From Aquanectria penicillioides (lineage: Eukaryota; Ascomycota; Sordariomycetes; Hypocreales; Nectriaceae): 64,000 nucleotides of DNA. Numbering within the stretch: the first letter of the stretch is position 1; each line of letters opens with the position of its first letter. The position numbers were made by a program, and so were the translations under genes. The DNA is taken from contig PYIU01000007.1 in assembly GCA_003415625.1 (NCBI GenBank), forward strand, positions 1,798,001 through 1,862,000, written 5' to 3'. Under the pieces are notes generated by a model. The model ran no database searches. It had not been told where the DNA came from and saw only the letters and a list, made by a program, of their open reading frames with translations. Below, piece by piece: positions 36,499-48,735 of this stretch.

Positions 36499-37435
36499 AT
36501 GGGTGGTAAGTACAGCTTGTTTTCCACTGCGCTCGCGCACCGAGCGCATTTCGTCAACCACGGTGCCCTGCCGAGGTTGGCCAGTGAGAGAGTCGGTCTC
36601 GGGGCTACGGATGCCAATTGAGAGTGCGAGAGGAGCCGCGATGCCTTCGCGAAGGATGGAGTGGATTGTCGAGTGCCGCGGGCACCTGCTGACGCTGCGC
36701 TGGTGCTTTTGCGACCGTGGTGGCGCTCGCCAGGCTGCCCTGTCGCCTGCGTCATTTTCCCTTGTCCCAGTGTGGCCAACACCCGCCATCGCACGACATT
36801 GATTCACGACAATGCCTATGGGACGCCTCTGAATCGCTTGAGACCCTCCTCTTGACCGTCGCTCTCATCCGTCAGCTTCTCCGGCCGCCGGCGCCCGCTC
36901 TCACCCGCTCTCACCCGCTCTCACCCTGCCGATGCTGCGCTGCGCTGCTCTACTCTTCACATACAGAACAAGGGACACACCTTGGCTAACTCGCTCTCTC
37001 AGCCGATCTCAAGAAGGGAGCCAAGCTCTTCCAGACCCGATGTGCTCAGTGCCACACTGTTGAGGCTGGCGGTGCCAACAAGATCGGCCCTGCCCTGCAC
37101 GGCCTTTTCGGCCGTAAGACTGGCTCCGTTGACGGCTACTCTTACACCGATGCCAACAAGAAGGCTGGCATCACCTGGGACGACAAGACCCTCACCGCGT
37201 ACCTCGAGAACCCCAAGAAGTACATCCCCGGTACCAAGATGGCCTTCGGTGGTCTCAAGAAGGAGAAGGAGCGTGTTGACCTCGTTGCGTAAGTTTCCCA
37301 CCCCCCCTTTCCACCATGTGCACTTGCGCGTGCACACGCCGAGAGCCTCGAAATGAGTGAGCGGCCCATGAGACTTCTCGACCGTGCTAACTTTTGGCCT
37401 TTTCCAACAGCTACCTCAAGGAGTCTACTGCTTAA
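36499..37435 (+). CDS. cyc1: Cytochrome c
   Basis: Mobile electron carrier between complex III and complex IV in the mitochondrial intermembrane space. Exons 36499-36505, 37003-37288 and 37411-37435 give 105 residues, close to family length. The haem-attachment motif CAQCH, the [10 protein letters not shown] segment with the axial Met ligand, and [16 protein letters not shown] are all intact. There is no cleavable presequence, as expected. The first exon is only 7 nt (ATGGGTG) and is followed by a 497 nt intron. The N-terminus MGADLKKG is slightly shorter than in Neurospora-like cytochromes. The start is fixed by the in-phase splice G|CC. The last intron has a clear GCTAAC branch and CAACAG acceptor. 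Confidence 0.97.
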
Positions 37436-38576
37436 GCGATCAAAACTTCGCGTGTAATGATACGACAATGATAGACGGGGGGCGCCGGGGGCGATTGTAC
37501 CATAGACCACACAGCACTTAGAGTAAACTGTGCTTGTACCTATTTCCATCTCCTCTTTCTGCGTCTTCGTCCCTCTACAGAACCGACTGGCGTTGAGGCT
37601 GGGGAACCACGACCACAACCGACGTTTTTAGAAAAAAGGGGGGAGGGTTTGGTTTCCTGCTCATAAAAAAACAATTAAACACAAAGAATTTCACGACAAG
37701 AACGAAAACAAAAAGTCTGAAAAAGCCCATCCAGTCCTTAATCAGGATCAATTGATCCATCTGTTGTAGATTTGACTTATGGCCGCACGTGCCATTCCAT
37801 TACCCGGAGCCGAGGCCGTGTGATGGATGGCGTTCCAGTGACAAATTCCTGTTTACTATTACTGACCTTTTTTTTTTTTTTTTTTTTTTTTCCCTCCCCC
37901 GCTACCTTGTTTCTTGCGTGGTTTTGCGTCAGTAAACTTTTTTGGGCCCTTGCCCCCCCCCACTGTTCACGTGCCTTATCTCATCGCACCCCTTTTGCCG
38001 AGCTATTTCCGTTTCCCCGGGACGACGCTTTGCTTGCCTGGGCTCCATGATCGGCGGCGGCCGGCCTTAGCCTGGTGGGACGATACAGCGCCCCCCCCCC
38101 CCCCCCGGTTAAGTGAGAGTGAGCATTGCAGAACGATGTACGGAGGTAATGGCTGCAGATTAGTCGCGCTGCAACTGTGCTTGCAGTGCGCTTTAGGTGG
38201 CCTGCTGCCCTGAATACGCTTTTTTTCCCCCTTCTTCCCACCTGCTGCTAGGCTAGGGTGCGTGCTTGGTTGGGCGCTGTGAGGCGCTGTGAGAAACCGT
38301 CGAATGGGAGGCGTTCCAAGGTTTGGATAGTAGAATGCCACAATGCCTAATTGGATCAGGAACCAGACTACCGGGTCGTCCGCTTTATTTTTATTTTTTC
38401 TTTCCTTCTTTGGGTACGCGTTTAATCGATCGTTGTGCAATTGGTTGAGGGAGGTAGGCAGGTGCCTGTGTTCCAAAGGCATGGCTATCATGGGAGAAGC
38501 CTCTATATCTTCAACGCCTGTCTATGCGGATCCTATTATATGTACGGATAGGTATATAGATATATGTGCATCCGAG
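37436..38576. other. Convergent intergenic region
   Basis: 3' flanks of cyc1 and rix7. It contains a T run near 37867-37890 and a C run near 38091-38106, both prone to length error. I see no gene. Confidence 0.5.
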
Positions 38577-40918
38577 TCAAATCTTTTCCCCACCGTTTCT
38601 TTGATCACACAAAGCCCATCTCTTTCTTCTAGGTCGACTGACCAGCTTCACATTCAGTTTTCGGTACGACTCTGGGTTCATCACGCTGCGACGAGTCTTT
38701 GCTAGAGCATGCTCCCAGTCGCCTTGGTCAATCTCGGGCTCCTCCTTCTCGCCCTTCCTCCACCGCTTCAGCGCGCTCTCAGCTGCTTTGATATGTAAGC
38801 CGCCCAGGTCTGCACCGCTGAAGTCGTCACATCGAGAGTCTGTTGCCACGGTGGCTAGCCGTGCGAGCTCTTCGGCCTTGCTGCCGGGTGGTTGGTTTGG
38901 TAGATGGCACGCAGGATGTCGGCGCGCTCGTCGGGTTTGGGCAGGTCGACAAACAAGCGGACATTGAGACGACCAGGACGAAGCATGGCCGGATCGATCA
39001 TGTCGGGGCGGTTGGTCGTGCCAATAACGTAGATGCCAGATCTGTCCCGGGCACCGTCGAGCTCAGTAAGCAGGGCGTTGACGACGCGGGTGCTTGCTTC
39101 GTTAGAACCACTGTCTCGTTTGGGAACAATCGAGTCGATCTCATCAAAGAAGAGGATGCAGGGTGTTGATGAGCGTGCTCGGTTGAAGAGCTCGCGCACC
39201 GCACGCTCCGACTCGCCCACATACTTGTTGAGCAGTTCGGGCCCATTGATGAGAATGAAGCTGGCCTGTGCCTCATTGGCCACGGCCTGCGCGACCAAGG
39301 TCTTGCCACAGCCCGGAGGACCCCAGAGGAGACAGCCAGCGGGGCGGTTGAGACCTACACGACGATACAAGTCGGGGTTCTTGATGGGGCCAATGATTGA
39401 CATGTCCAGCTGTTCTCTGACATCGTGTAGCGCGCCAACCTGCTCCCAAGTGATATTGGGAATAACAGTGAAGCCTTCTTTGCGGAGAGAAGGGGTGAAG
39501 TCCTTGATGACCGTTTGGAAATCAGCTAGTGTGACGGGATCCGCGGCCGGGTCAAGGAGATCTGACTGAGGGATGCCAGAGGTGATTTGCATGACATCTT
39601 CAGAGCCAGAAAGATCCCGAGGCTGATCCAAGCCTAGTATTTCTTTCAGGCCGTTGTCTTTTTCCATAATTCGTTCCGCAGCAACTTGCTGGGCCAGTGT
39701 CATGACGTTGACAATATCGGCTCCAACAAACCCGTGCGTAATCTTGCCTAGCTCTTCGAAATCGACATCTTTAGAGAGCGTCATGCCGTCTGTGACCAGC
39801 TTGAGGATATCCTGCCTGGCCTTGAGATCTGGTATTCTCATTTGAATCGTCCGCTCGAATAATCCCGTCTTAAGCACCGCAGGGTCCACATCTGTAATTC
39901 TCGATGTTGTCGCCATAGCTAAGATATGCCTGTCCTTTGGTTGTTCTTGCTCGAGTCGTCGCATCTGTCGCATGAACTGGGTTACGATACGTCGGTTCTG
40001 TTCGCTGTGGCCGTTTCCCCCTGGCTTCGCCATGTACCAGTCTAACTGCTCGATGAAGATGATGCACGGTGCTATTTTCATGGCCTCCTCAATCGCATCG
40101 TTTAAGCTCCTCTCCATTCGCTCTGGATCCTCCAGACAGCCAGTGAGAGACACTAGCGGGACGTCGAGGTTCGATGCTAGGGAGCGAATCAATGATTTCT
40201 TTCCAATCCCGGGTGGCCCAGATACAATGATTCCGGGCACCTGTCGCCAGCCTTTCTCAATGTATAGCTCTGGGAATTTCAAAAGGCATCGGGTCTGTTT
40301 CGTCAGCTGGTCGAAAATTTCGTCAACGCCTCCCAGTTTATGCAACTGAGAGGGCAGCTCGACCTTGTAGCGGCTGGACTTTGGTGCCTTCTTAAGTGAT
40401 GTCTTCTCTGGCTTTTCGGCAATCATGACGTCCGTTTCACCTTGACCGGTAGACTGCGCGGGGGTCAATGCAGTTGCAGGTGTCGTAGACTCATTACCAC
40501 CCGCTGCACGCTCTTCGGCCTCGCCCTGAAGCCGGCGCTTCTTGGTTGCGCGGCTCTCGCCTGAGTTGGTGGTCTGGGATGGAGTTTCTTGGTGCCAATG
40601 CTTCGTCATCTGTCGGTTCAGCAGGAAGCGGTCATCATCGGGCTTCGCTGGCTCCGGTTCGTCAAGGGCGGCTTCGGAGTCAGATTCGTCAAGCTCTTCC
40701 TTGCGGAACTGGAGAACGCGCTCAATCGAGTCCTCGAGAGGGCGCTTCTTCTGGCGGCTCAGGCTTGAGTTGGACCGTTTGATAGCATCGTACACCGCAG
40801 AGACGCTCTTGAATGGCTTGCCATCGTTGGCGTCTTCGAGTTTCTTGAGGATCTGGTAGACATCCCGGTCGAGGCCCTGACGGAGATTGATCCGGGGTCG
40901 CTTGGTGCCGGCCGTCAT
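38577..40918 (-). CDS. rix7: AAA-ATPase Rix7/NVL, ribosome biogenesis factor, with a degenerate D1 domain
   Basis: Rix7 (human NVL) is a nuclear double-ring AAA-ATPase that extracts factors from pre-60S ribosomes. It is a single exon of about 780 residues. The N-terminal domain (LDRDVYQILKKLED, then SRQKKRPLEDSIERVLQFRKEE) matches the NVL-type N-domain and is followed by acidic and basic linkers (TKKRRL). D2 is canonical: Walker A GPPGCGKT (533-540), Walker B CILFFDE (587-593), RPGR at 647-650. D1 is unusual: GPPGIGKKS at 234-242 has Lys where Thr is expected, and Walker B reads IIFIEQ (286-291) in place of DE. The frame breaks at CC/GGG near 38884-38888. One extra base joins TNHP to GSKAEELARL. 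The start is the ATG at 40918; the open frame to 41329 is promoter. Confidence 0.9.
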
Positions 40919-41291
40919 CTTGATCGCACCTGCTCGCTGCCGCGTGAGCGATCGGATCTGGGGGGCTTGTTTTCGTTGGGTTGCGAATGTGCGGCAAAGT
41001 TGTCGGCGATCAAAAAATTGTCGAGTTGAATCAGCTGGACAAAATAGAAAAGCGACACAAGGAAGCAGCTCAGTGCGCACTGGCTGAAGAATTATGTCGC
41101 ACTGTGGCGGGGCGTGGCTTATCGATAAAGCTGCGCCAAACCCATTCGGCCCTCCGATGACGATTGTTCCCTCGTGACAGTCGGTCTCGGAATCCATTGC
41201 ATCGCATCGCATCACCCATCGCTCGCTGCGCAATTCGACTACGACTCCCTTTAGCCACTCTTCGGCGGTCCCTTTGTGTGCGCTTCTCACA
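40919..41291. promoter_or_regulatory. Bidirectional promoter between rix7 and vps20
   Basis: A 373 bp gap lies between divergent start codons. The rix7-strand reading frame stays open through it, which is fortuitous. CATCGCATCGCATC repeats near 41197-41213 and a GGTGG/CGATGA-rich core are visible. No factor site is assigned. Confidence 0.5.
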
Positions 41292-42045
41292 ATGGGCGGA
41301 AACACTAGCAAAGTCACCGCCCAGGACAAGTAAGTCGTTCTCTACTTGCCTGAATCTCTCCAACTGCCTGCCTTGGTAGGCTCGTGACCGCTCGTGTTAA
41401 CCCTCATACCAGGGCGATCCTGGACATGAAGATCCAGCGCGATAAGCTCCACCAGTACCAGCGTCGCATCACCGTCCTGACAGACAAGGAGACCGATATT
41501 GCAAAGCAGATGCTTGCCAAGGGTGACAAGAAGCGCGCTCTTCTGGCCCTGCGGCGCAAGAAGTACCAGGAGTCGCTCCTTGCCAAGACCGACGCCCAAC
41601 TCGAGCAACTCGAGAAACTGACGTCGAATGTCGAATTCGCCCTGATACAAAAGGATGTGGTATTCGGTTTGCAACAGGGCACAAAGGTCCTTCAGGATAT
41701 TCATGCCGAGATGGGTGGCATCGAGCACGTCGAGAAGCTCATGGGCGAGACGGCAGACGCCATCGCGTACCAACAGGTTAGGGCAGCCCCTCATAACAGG
41801 CTACGGCAATGCTCACCGAGCATATTTACTCACCAATTATACAGGAAGTCAGCGACATGCTGGGAGGTCGCATCTCAACTCAGGACGAAGAAGAAGTCGA
41901 AGACGAACTGGCGGCCCTCGAGGCGGAAATGTCAGGCGAACAGCTGCCTGCGGTCCCCGATACCGATCTGCCCGTGAAGCAGACCGAGGATGAACCTGAG
42001 CTACAAGCGGAGCGGAGGAAGCAACCGGCCATGCTGGCGGCGTAA
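41292..42045 (+). CDS. vps20: ESCRT-III subunit Vps20 (CHMP6)
   Basis: Vps20 nucleates the Snf7 polymer on endosomes for multivesicular body sorting. Exons 41292-41329, 41413-41776 and 41845-42045 give 200 residues. The N-terminus MGGNTSKVTAQD has Gly2 and Ser6 as in the N-myristoylation signal used by Vps20/CHMP6. The basic helical hairpin (AILDMKIQRDKLHQYQRR, then KKRALLALRRKKYQESLL) and the acidic C-terminal part (DEEEVEDELAALEAEM), the likely autoinhibitory/MIM region, are typical of the family. The length is normal. It is divergent from rix7 and converges with the kinase-family gene, with 255 bp between stops. Confidence 0.95.
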
Positions 42046-42300
42046 TTTTTCGCAATAGGATATTGTCATCTTTCTCTCTATTATCTCCTCGCCTTCAGTT
42101 TTCGGGGGGAGTCACTGCATTTTCTGGCGAGGTCTTTGTTGGGGGGGGGGGGGGGTGGGGGGTCTATCATTCAACACACTTAGAGACGGGTACATACATA
42201 GCGAGCACGATGAAGGCGTCGAGGCATTTTTGCGTTCTGGGGCTTGAATCAAATCTTGAACCACCTATTTGATCTATTCTTTTCTTTGGGCACCTGCTGC

Positions 42301-43480
42301 TTATCCTCCATACTTGGATATGAGCCTTTTCATGATGGACATGGCCCCACTGCGATATCCGCCCCCAAACATGGCAAAGTGATTCAAGTGATGATATCTG
42401 CGGAGGAAGTAGTTAGCAAACTCATGTACTTCACAATCATGTCGCACGACCACACCAAAGCAAAACACTTACAACTCATACAACTTCAAACGATCCTCCC
42501 ATTCGTTGACAGGCTCAGCCTTGGGAACCAGCTCCACGTACTCATTCCAGAAGTGGCTCGAAAACCCGCCAAACATCTTCATGATGCCGAGTTCGTACTC
42601 GGAGTGGCCGTATACAGCTGACGAATCGTACACAACTTCCTCACATCCTCCGTTACCGGCAATTTGCCCCTTTGAATGATTTCCACTCCACAAATCGCCG
42701 TGGATGACGACGGGGACAATGTTCTTTACTGTGTCGTCACCAACCAGACGCGGGACAACGGTGCTCGCCACCCTCTCAACCGCCCGCTCCAGCTCGGCAT
42801 CTGAGCCATTATTCCTGATGGCCTCCCGCAAGATGCCGCGAAGTCGATTCTCCGCATAGAATTCGGCCCACGAGGACTTGTACGAATTGTCCTGCTTCGT
42901 GGAGCCACAGCATGTCGGCACGGGGAAGCCGAAGACGGGCTTGTCATAGCCCTCGGGGACAGGTGCCGGGGTGGTGTGCATCTTTGCCAGCTTAGTAGCC
43001 AGGGAGAGCCCGGAGCCTCCTGGTGCAGAAGAACCTAGATCGAGGAAGTCTGTGGCGAGGAAGAACTTGCCGTGAGCCGAGAGCGCGCCGTGGGCGTACG
43101 AGCGGGGACAGAAGTTGGGGACTGTATCATAAATGGCGTTGAGGGATGTGTGCTCGCCTACGAGGCCGAGTTAGCCACGAGATATAGTTTTTGGGTGATT
43201 GGCACGAGATCTTAGCTGCGGCGATGTGAGATGTGATATGAAAACATCACGAGACGGGCGAGTTGAGCTGAGATTTGGGAATAAACTACGCACCTCGAAA
43301 CATAACCTCTGCATCCTTCCCAGTGCCTGTCTTGACGAAATAATGCACCGGCTTCCCATCCACAGTCGACGACAGCTTAAACGTTGAAGAAAACCCAGAG
43401 CCACCGTGAGAGTTGATTTCTGTGTTGGCGGGGTCTAGTCCGAGGGCCTCAAGCAGGGCCGAATCGACACTACACGTCAT
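42301..43480 (-). CDS. Fructosamine/ketosamine-3-kinase family protein
   Basis: The family phosphorylates sugar adducts on glycated protein lysines so that they decompose (protein deglycation), and has a protein-kinase-like fold. Exons 43480-43294, 43157-42473 and 42397-42301 give 322 residues, a normal length. Visible elements are NSHGGSGFSSTFKL (nucleotide-loop region), YFVKTGTGKDAEVMFRGEH (conserved Lys and Glu), the catalytic VIHGDLWSGN, and DSSAVYGHSEYELGIMKMFGGF near the C-terminus. The reading continues through the last intron into YHHLNHFAMFGGGYRSGAM. The start is MTCSVDSALLEALGLD. Whether it acts on ketosamines or only ribulosamines (FN3K versus FN3KRP) cannot be told from sequence. 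Confidence 0.92.
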
Positions 43481-44748
43481 GAGGGGAGAAGAGGGAGAGA
43501 GAATCCAAAACACAAAACAAGAGAGGTGGACAAGGCAAACTTTGAGATCTTCGACGAGGCGTGGATTTCCTTTGGCTAAAAATCAAAGGAATCGCTGTCG
43601 AAACGAAGGGGACTCTCTGGGACTCATCGATCCCTGAGATCACCTTGTAATCTGGGCTTGTTGTGGCGGGTGGGATGAGGTGACGTCAAAAACCGGGGAT
43701 TACTAAAGAATGAGGCGCCAGATAGATGGACGCATCATGAGAGGCTCACAGCGACGAAGCAGCAGATGGCGCAAAAAAAGGGTCATAAAATCTGAGAAAA
43801 TTAATAAATGAATGAGGCCTTGAGGAATTCGATAGGTCATGGGTGTCAATGTCAATACTATCGCCATCATGTCGGTATCTCATGTACGTGACCGAACACA
43901 GCCCTTGAGAGCGCTTATCATGCGGCTTTCTCTTCTTGGATCGGAGCGCTCTCTCATTTATTGAAAGTGCATTGCTCCCTCTCCACTCGCCCCGGACCAC
44001 AATCTCCACCTGCCCTGTTGCTCTCTGGTTGTTGCCCTCGTCTCGGCCGCGACATCGGCCGCCGAGTTTTCTCGTCCGAAGGTGTCTTGGGCTTAGGGGA
44101 GGCTCCCGCCGGTGGGGAAACATAGCGGTAGGTGAGCCGACCCCCGGTCAAGACACGGCCAGCCTCACACATAGAGAGAGAGAGAGAGAGAGAGACACAC
44201 ACACACAATGCGGTATCTCACACATCGGAGCGTTTCCATCTCGGGTCGACAGGCACCTGACGTGATACCTCGCCGGGTTTGCCCCAGCGCTATTACCGGC
44301 CTGATCCCAGCAGTCAGAGGATGGCGGGTTGATTTCACTCAAAAGCATCAGATTTACAATACAAAGGAGTGAGCATGGGACATTGTGCTTGAGAGAGGAC
44401 CACTTTTATTTTAATGCATTTGCTAATAGTCATCATAATAGCAATGTGTTATTTTTGTGTGAAGGCTCTTTCAATAAACCAGTACTAGTAGTCAAGTCCC
44501 TCTGGGAATACATTTCCCACTCGTGTTTTCCTTCCCTAAAACGCCTGGCTCGCAAGAGATAATGAGTCGCAAAATGCCATCAGATGCGGGTATATGTATG
44601 TATTGTGTAAGGTTGCTGTTGGTGGTAGTGGTGGTAGTGTTTAGGAAAACAGGAAGCTGCCGTCTTCGCTTCTGTCGTGGGTGGATAAAAGATGTTGCGT
44701 GCACAGTAAAAGTTGATCTCGAGGCTGGGCGATTACATCCTAGACCCC
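43481..44748. other. Intergenic region with an AG/AC microsatellite
   Basis: This contains the promoter of the kinase-family gene and the 3' flank of the Ser-rich ORF. The only notable element is the compound (AG)n(AC)n repeat at 44173-44207. I see no gene. Confidence 0.5.
44173..44207. repeat. Compound (AG)n(AC)n microsatellite
   Basis: About eleven AG units pass directly into about six AC units in intergenic DNA. Confidence 0.9.
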
Positions 44749-45045
44749 TTACTGCTTGACGTTTTCGATGTGGGTCGTGGTGGTGGCCGTTGATGCACTG
44801 CTGATGGAAGCGCTGTCCGACGAATTCGCAGAGCGTAGGCTGCCGGTGCGATAATCCGCAGGTTTTGATGATGATGATGATGATGACGATGAGGTGTATG
44901 AGTAGTGGTAGGAGTAGGAGGCACTAGAGTCGTGCGAGCCGGAGCCGACGTTGTAGCATGAGGCACAGGGGCAGGCCGAGGTGTTGTTGATGGGAGGAGG
45001 AGGAGCGCAGTGGCGGGCGAACCAGCTCTTCTTTCCGGAAGGCAT
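44749..45045 (-). CDS. Small Ser/Cys-containing protein, 98 aa, hypothetical
   Basis: A single-exon ORF begins MPSGKKSWFARHCAPPPP. A Pro run, a Cys cluster (CPCASC) and a Tyr/Ser/His segment follow, then a run of nine Ser and a Ser/Thr-rich tail ending IENVKQ. The Ser run is partly encoded by a TCA/ATC microsatellite (about 44869-44891). The basic N-terminus and the CPCxxC cluster look non-random, and the ORF sits in a region with otherwise few long frames. No family is recognised, and it may be spurious. Confidence 0.4.
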   Translation of the reverse strand: MPSGKKSWFARHCAPPPPINNTSACPCASCYNVGSGSHDSSASYSYHYSYTSSSSSSSSSKPADYRTGSLRSANSSDSASISSASTATTTTHIENVKQ

Positions 45046-48000
45046 GTTGGCGAGTGTGATGAGGGTGAATTATTTGATTATAAGTTTCTCTTTTTTGGAA
45101 GATGTGTGGTGTTCTCAGACGCAAGAGTCAGAGGAGTGGTGTAGCAGATGATGTTGGTGTTGATGATAACCGAGGAAGTAGATGATCAAGTCCTTCGAGG
45201 ACAATGACGACAACGGTAACAAATGGATAATGTAGATGGATAGGTAAGGTGTCTATGGGCTGATCCTTTTCTTGATCTCACAGTCTATGAACTGGAAACA
45301 TCTCGGGATAGCCTCAAGTGGGAGAGGGCGACCTCAGGGTATTTATGCTCTCCCTTTATCCTCGGTCCTGCAAGCTGAACTGCCACCCTGCGAAGCCCAA
45401 CCGCCAACCCATGTGGATCCGTCCACCCCTGGGCGGCGAGAAGCCGGAACGCAGGCTGGAACGAAGCAAGCTTGGACGATAGAGCCGTGGCCCGGGACGC
45501 CTTTTCCTTTGGGCTGCGGGCACTTTGCACACACATTTTCACACACAACGCACGCCTTGTGGGGAAAAATGGAACCCAGGGAATAACACGCATACACACA
45601 CAGAGGGAGAGGCTCCCCACCCTGACAGACCTGTGGGGCTATACTAGACGGGATCGTGGACCCTTGTGCCTTGTAAGCTGGTTGGTCTCCTTCTGGTCGG
45701 TCTGAGGTCTGAGAATCAGAGCTGCCTGTGGAATGAGTTAACGCACTGTTACACACACCCCGGGACGGCTGCTGCCCGAGGTAGACCGAGAGACGTCCGG
45801 ACGGGGGCCCTGTTTTTTCTTTCTTTTACAGCCAGAGTCGCCCCAACGAGCGAGAGTACTTTGTGATGACTCCTTTTTTCGCCTCCCCGTCACTTCTTCC
45901 TTTCCTGCAGATGCTGCGCCGGAACGTCCTCTGCGACAACCCTCCTGGTGGATGGCACACCCTTACGCGCCGTCCGCATGATCATGGTCCGGTTTCCCCT
46001 CCTTTCCTCCTCTCCATTTCCCCGCGTTTTCTGGTTTGCCCGGTGTGCTGCTCCTGTCAGCCAAGCCAAGCCGGCCGGGTGAGCGTACCGCGCCTCTCAC
46101 AAGCAGGATTAGCAAGCCCTAGGAGAAAAGCATTCATGGCCTTCTGACAAGACCAGGGTGGGAGGTACCAGAGGGCGCGAAAGAGAAACCGCACCAGCGG
46201 TTGTGGCTGATGCTTCCCTTGTCATGCAGCTGTACTATCGACAAGGGGGAGGGGGCGCGGCGTCGCATCCTTTCCCAAGGAGCTCGTCTGGTGCATAAAC
46301 TACGTACTACGTACGTACTTCTTCCTGGACTTGCCGGCAGGTGGCATGTGTGTGTGAATCTCTGGTCAGAACTGACGGTGCCTGATACCATCTAGATTTA
46401 CCATTGTGTGATGTTGTGCAAAACTCGTATCCGACCCCGTGGCATCTTCATCTCGTTGACCCCAGGGCATGACCGTGCCTATCTCGCCTTCGGTGCTCCG
46501 TCGGCATTCGCAAACTCGTCATCACGCTTGGATGCTATCTTCCAAGGTCACTGCTACGTAACTCGTTCTGTCCCTTACCCATGTGGGATGCGGCTCCTAT
46601 GAAAAACCTCGCCATCGCCGGGCCAGGTGGAGCTGGGAATCGCACAAACCCGTGTCGACGCAATTCCCGTCCAAACAAGAGCCTCCTCCCCACTCGCGGA
46701 TCATCACCGAGACCTAGGACCCACTTGATTCCTGTGGTGCATCGGAGGCTCGCAGCCTCAAGACCAGGAACACAAGGGCCTCCTGAAAGAGCCTCATTGG
46801 TTAGGACAGTGGGATATCCCTGCTCCCGCCTCCCGGATCAGTCCGGTTTCGCTGAATTTTCCTTTTAATCTTTTGCATTTGCCTGCTCGCGCAAGGAACG
46901 GGAACGGTTGGGGTCTCCATGGGATCCATCGAAGTCAGGAGATTTGGGTTCTAGCGTGGGGACCACATTACCAACGTGGGCCTGTTCAGCCACGTTGGAA
47001 TAACCGAGGATAAAAAATCGATGACGATGGATGAGTCTTTGCACACTGGGTGGCCATTTTTGAGCGTGCGGGTTTTTTTGGGGTGAAGCTGGAGTATTGG
47101 AGACGAACTCGGCTCCCCTAGATGGTAAGTTTTGGCAGCTTGACGCTGATTTAAAGTGCGACGAAGTTGAAAGTCTGAATCTTGAACTGAGCCTCAAAAC
47201 GTGGGTGGTGGCTTCTCGAAACGTGGCTAGTGCGTGGCTTGCCCTTCCCGCTTCAGCCTCAACTTGAGACAGGCACCACACGACGGCACAGGGGCCATGT
47301 ACCTCTGTACCTTGAGCTAAGATATTCGGCATCAGCCACTCGCTCACCTTTACAACCAAGTAGTGCAACCAACACAAGCATGAAAAACACCTTATCAAAG
47401 CAACCTCATGAGCCAGTTGATACCGCAAGAGGAGACTTTCCGGCATATTCTGTCATCCCTCTAATTTCATCACTTGCTTGCGTGATGGCCATTGTCATTT
47501 CGAAGCCCACTCCCACTGAGCTCGTTTCCCCCCCCCTTGTATGGGGCGGCCTCACCAGGTGCGGCCAACTCTCACTGAGAGGTTTCCCTTACACCCGAAC
47601 ACGCACAATAGCCGACCTGTACCGACCACCACCTTCATATCGACCGCCCCCTCGAAACCTCACGCCTTCACGCCCCCATGTCCAGCACATAACATTTCCC
47701 ATACGCACGGTCGGTTGAAGATCAAATTATTTCGTTTTATGGCATTTTTCAATCTCTCACATCCACTCTCTCACAAAAATCCAAAGTCTTGGGTTTATTG
47801 TTCTCTCTACTCTATTCTTGTGCTTCGCGTTGGATCCCCGTTTCACATATCACACACCCGCCTGGCTGCCGTCTGCTGCGGGTGTACACACCATCCCATT
47901 CTGATTTTGCCATGGCATCCTCTCTTCGACCATCATCTTGGTCAAGGGGGGGTGTCAGCCACCATGCCATTTTGCATTTCACCCGCGTCTATTTCTGGTT

Positions 48001-48735
48001 TTTTTTTTTTTTTTTTTTTGCCTCATCCCCAACCCTTCTTGTCCCGGTTGCCGTTGTCTACTGCCGTTGGAACAGGACGAAAGACGCATCGCAGGGGCTC
48101 ATCACGGTCACACGTCCCCGTCCCGCCCGGCCAAGAGGCGTGCTAACCAATCCTTCTACCCGGACCAAGCTGACCAGGCCAACACCAAAACCGCTCACCT
48201 TCTCTTTCTGCACATCTTCTCCGTTCGGTTGAGGGGAGATGAGAACTTTTGGCGAGATAGGCGCCGGCGCCTTTGCATTAGACCTCAAAATCGAGGGGAA
48301 AAGTGCGGAGAAGCTGCAAGCCATGCCATGACAGACAGGGGCCATATGGCAGCATGGTAGCATGGCGCGGCTTGGCTATCAAAATGGCGTCCGTGACCAC
48401 CAATGGAGAAAATCCCGTTACGGAGAACCGGACACACGAGTCGAGGCCATGGAGTCATGGTAGGAGGTGTGGAAACGTGGAAACATGGAAACCGTATTGT
48501 TCGAGGCTAGACCGCCTATCCATCTATCGACCCATTGATGCATTTCAGTCCTACTCGCCTCGCGAGCCTAGGTCGATTCGATGCATGCTAAATTAAACAG
48601 AAATCCCCGTTCCCCCGCCTTTCTCCTTCACCTTCCTCGGCGCCAGAGTCTCTGCATATGCCCAGGACTCCACCCCCGCAAAATATTACACCGGAATGCC
48701 TTTATCCCTTGCCCCGTCTAACTTTGAACCATTGT
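45046..48735. other. 3.7 kb tract without a supportable gene
   Basis: Open frames here are low-complexity and lack domains. The longest, on the minus strand at 46865-47446, has no recognisable motif. ACTACGTACTACGTACGTAC-like sequence occurs near 46303-46318 and a T20-type run near 48000-48019. The right end contains the 3' flank of lsc2. Confidence 0.5.

Noticed and set aside
40919..41329. 137-codon upstream extension of rix7
   Set aside because: It overlaps the vps20 promoter and first exon and shows no NVL-type sequence. MTAGTKRPRIN matches the expected N-terminus.
46865..47446. 193-codon minus-strand ORF
   Set aside because: No domain, unusual composition and no splice-linked neighbours. 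Not supportable.
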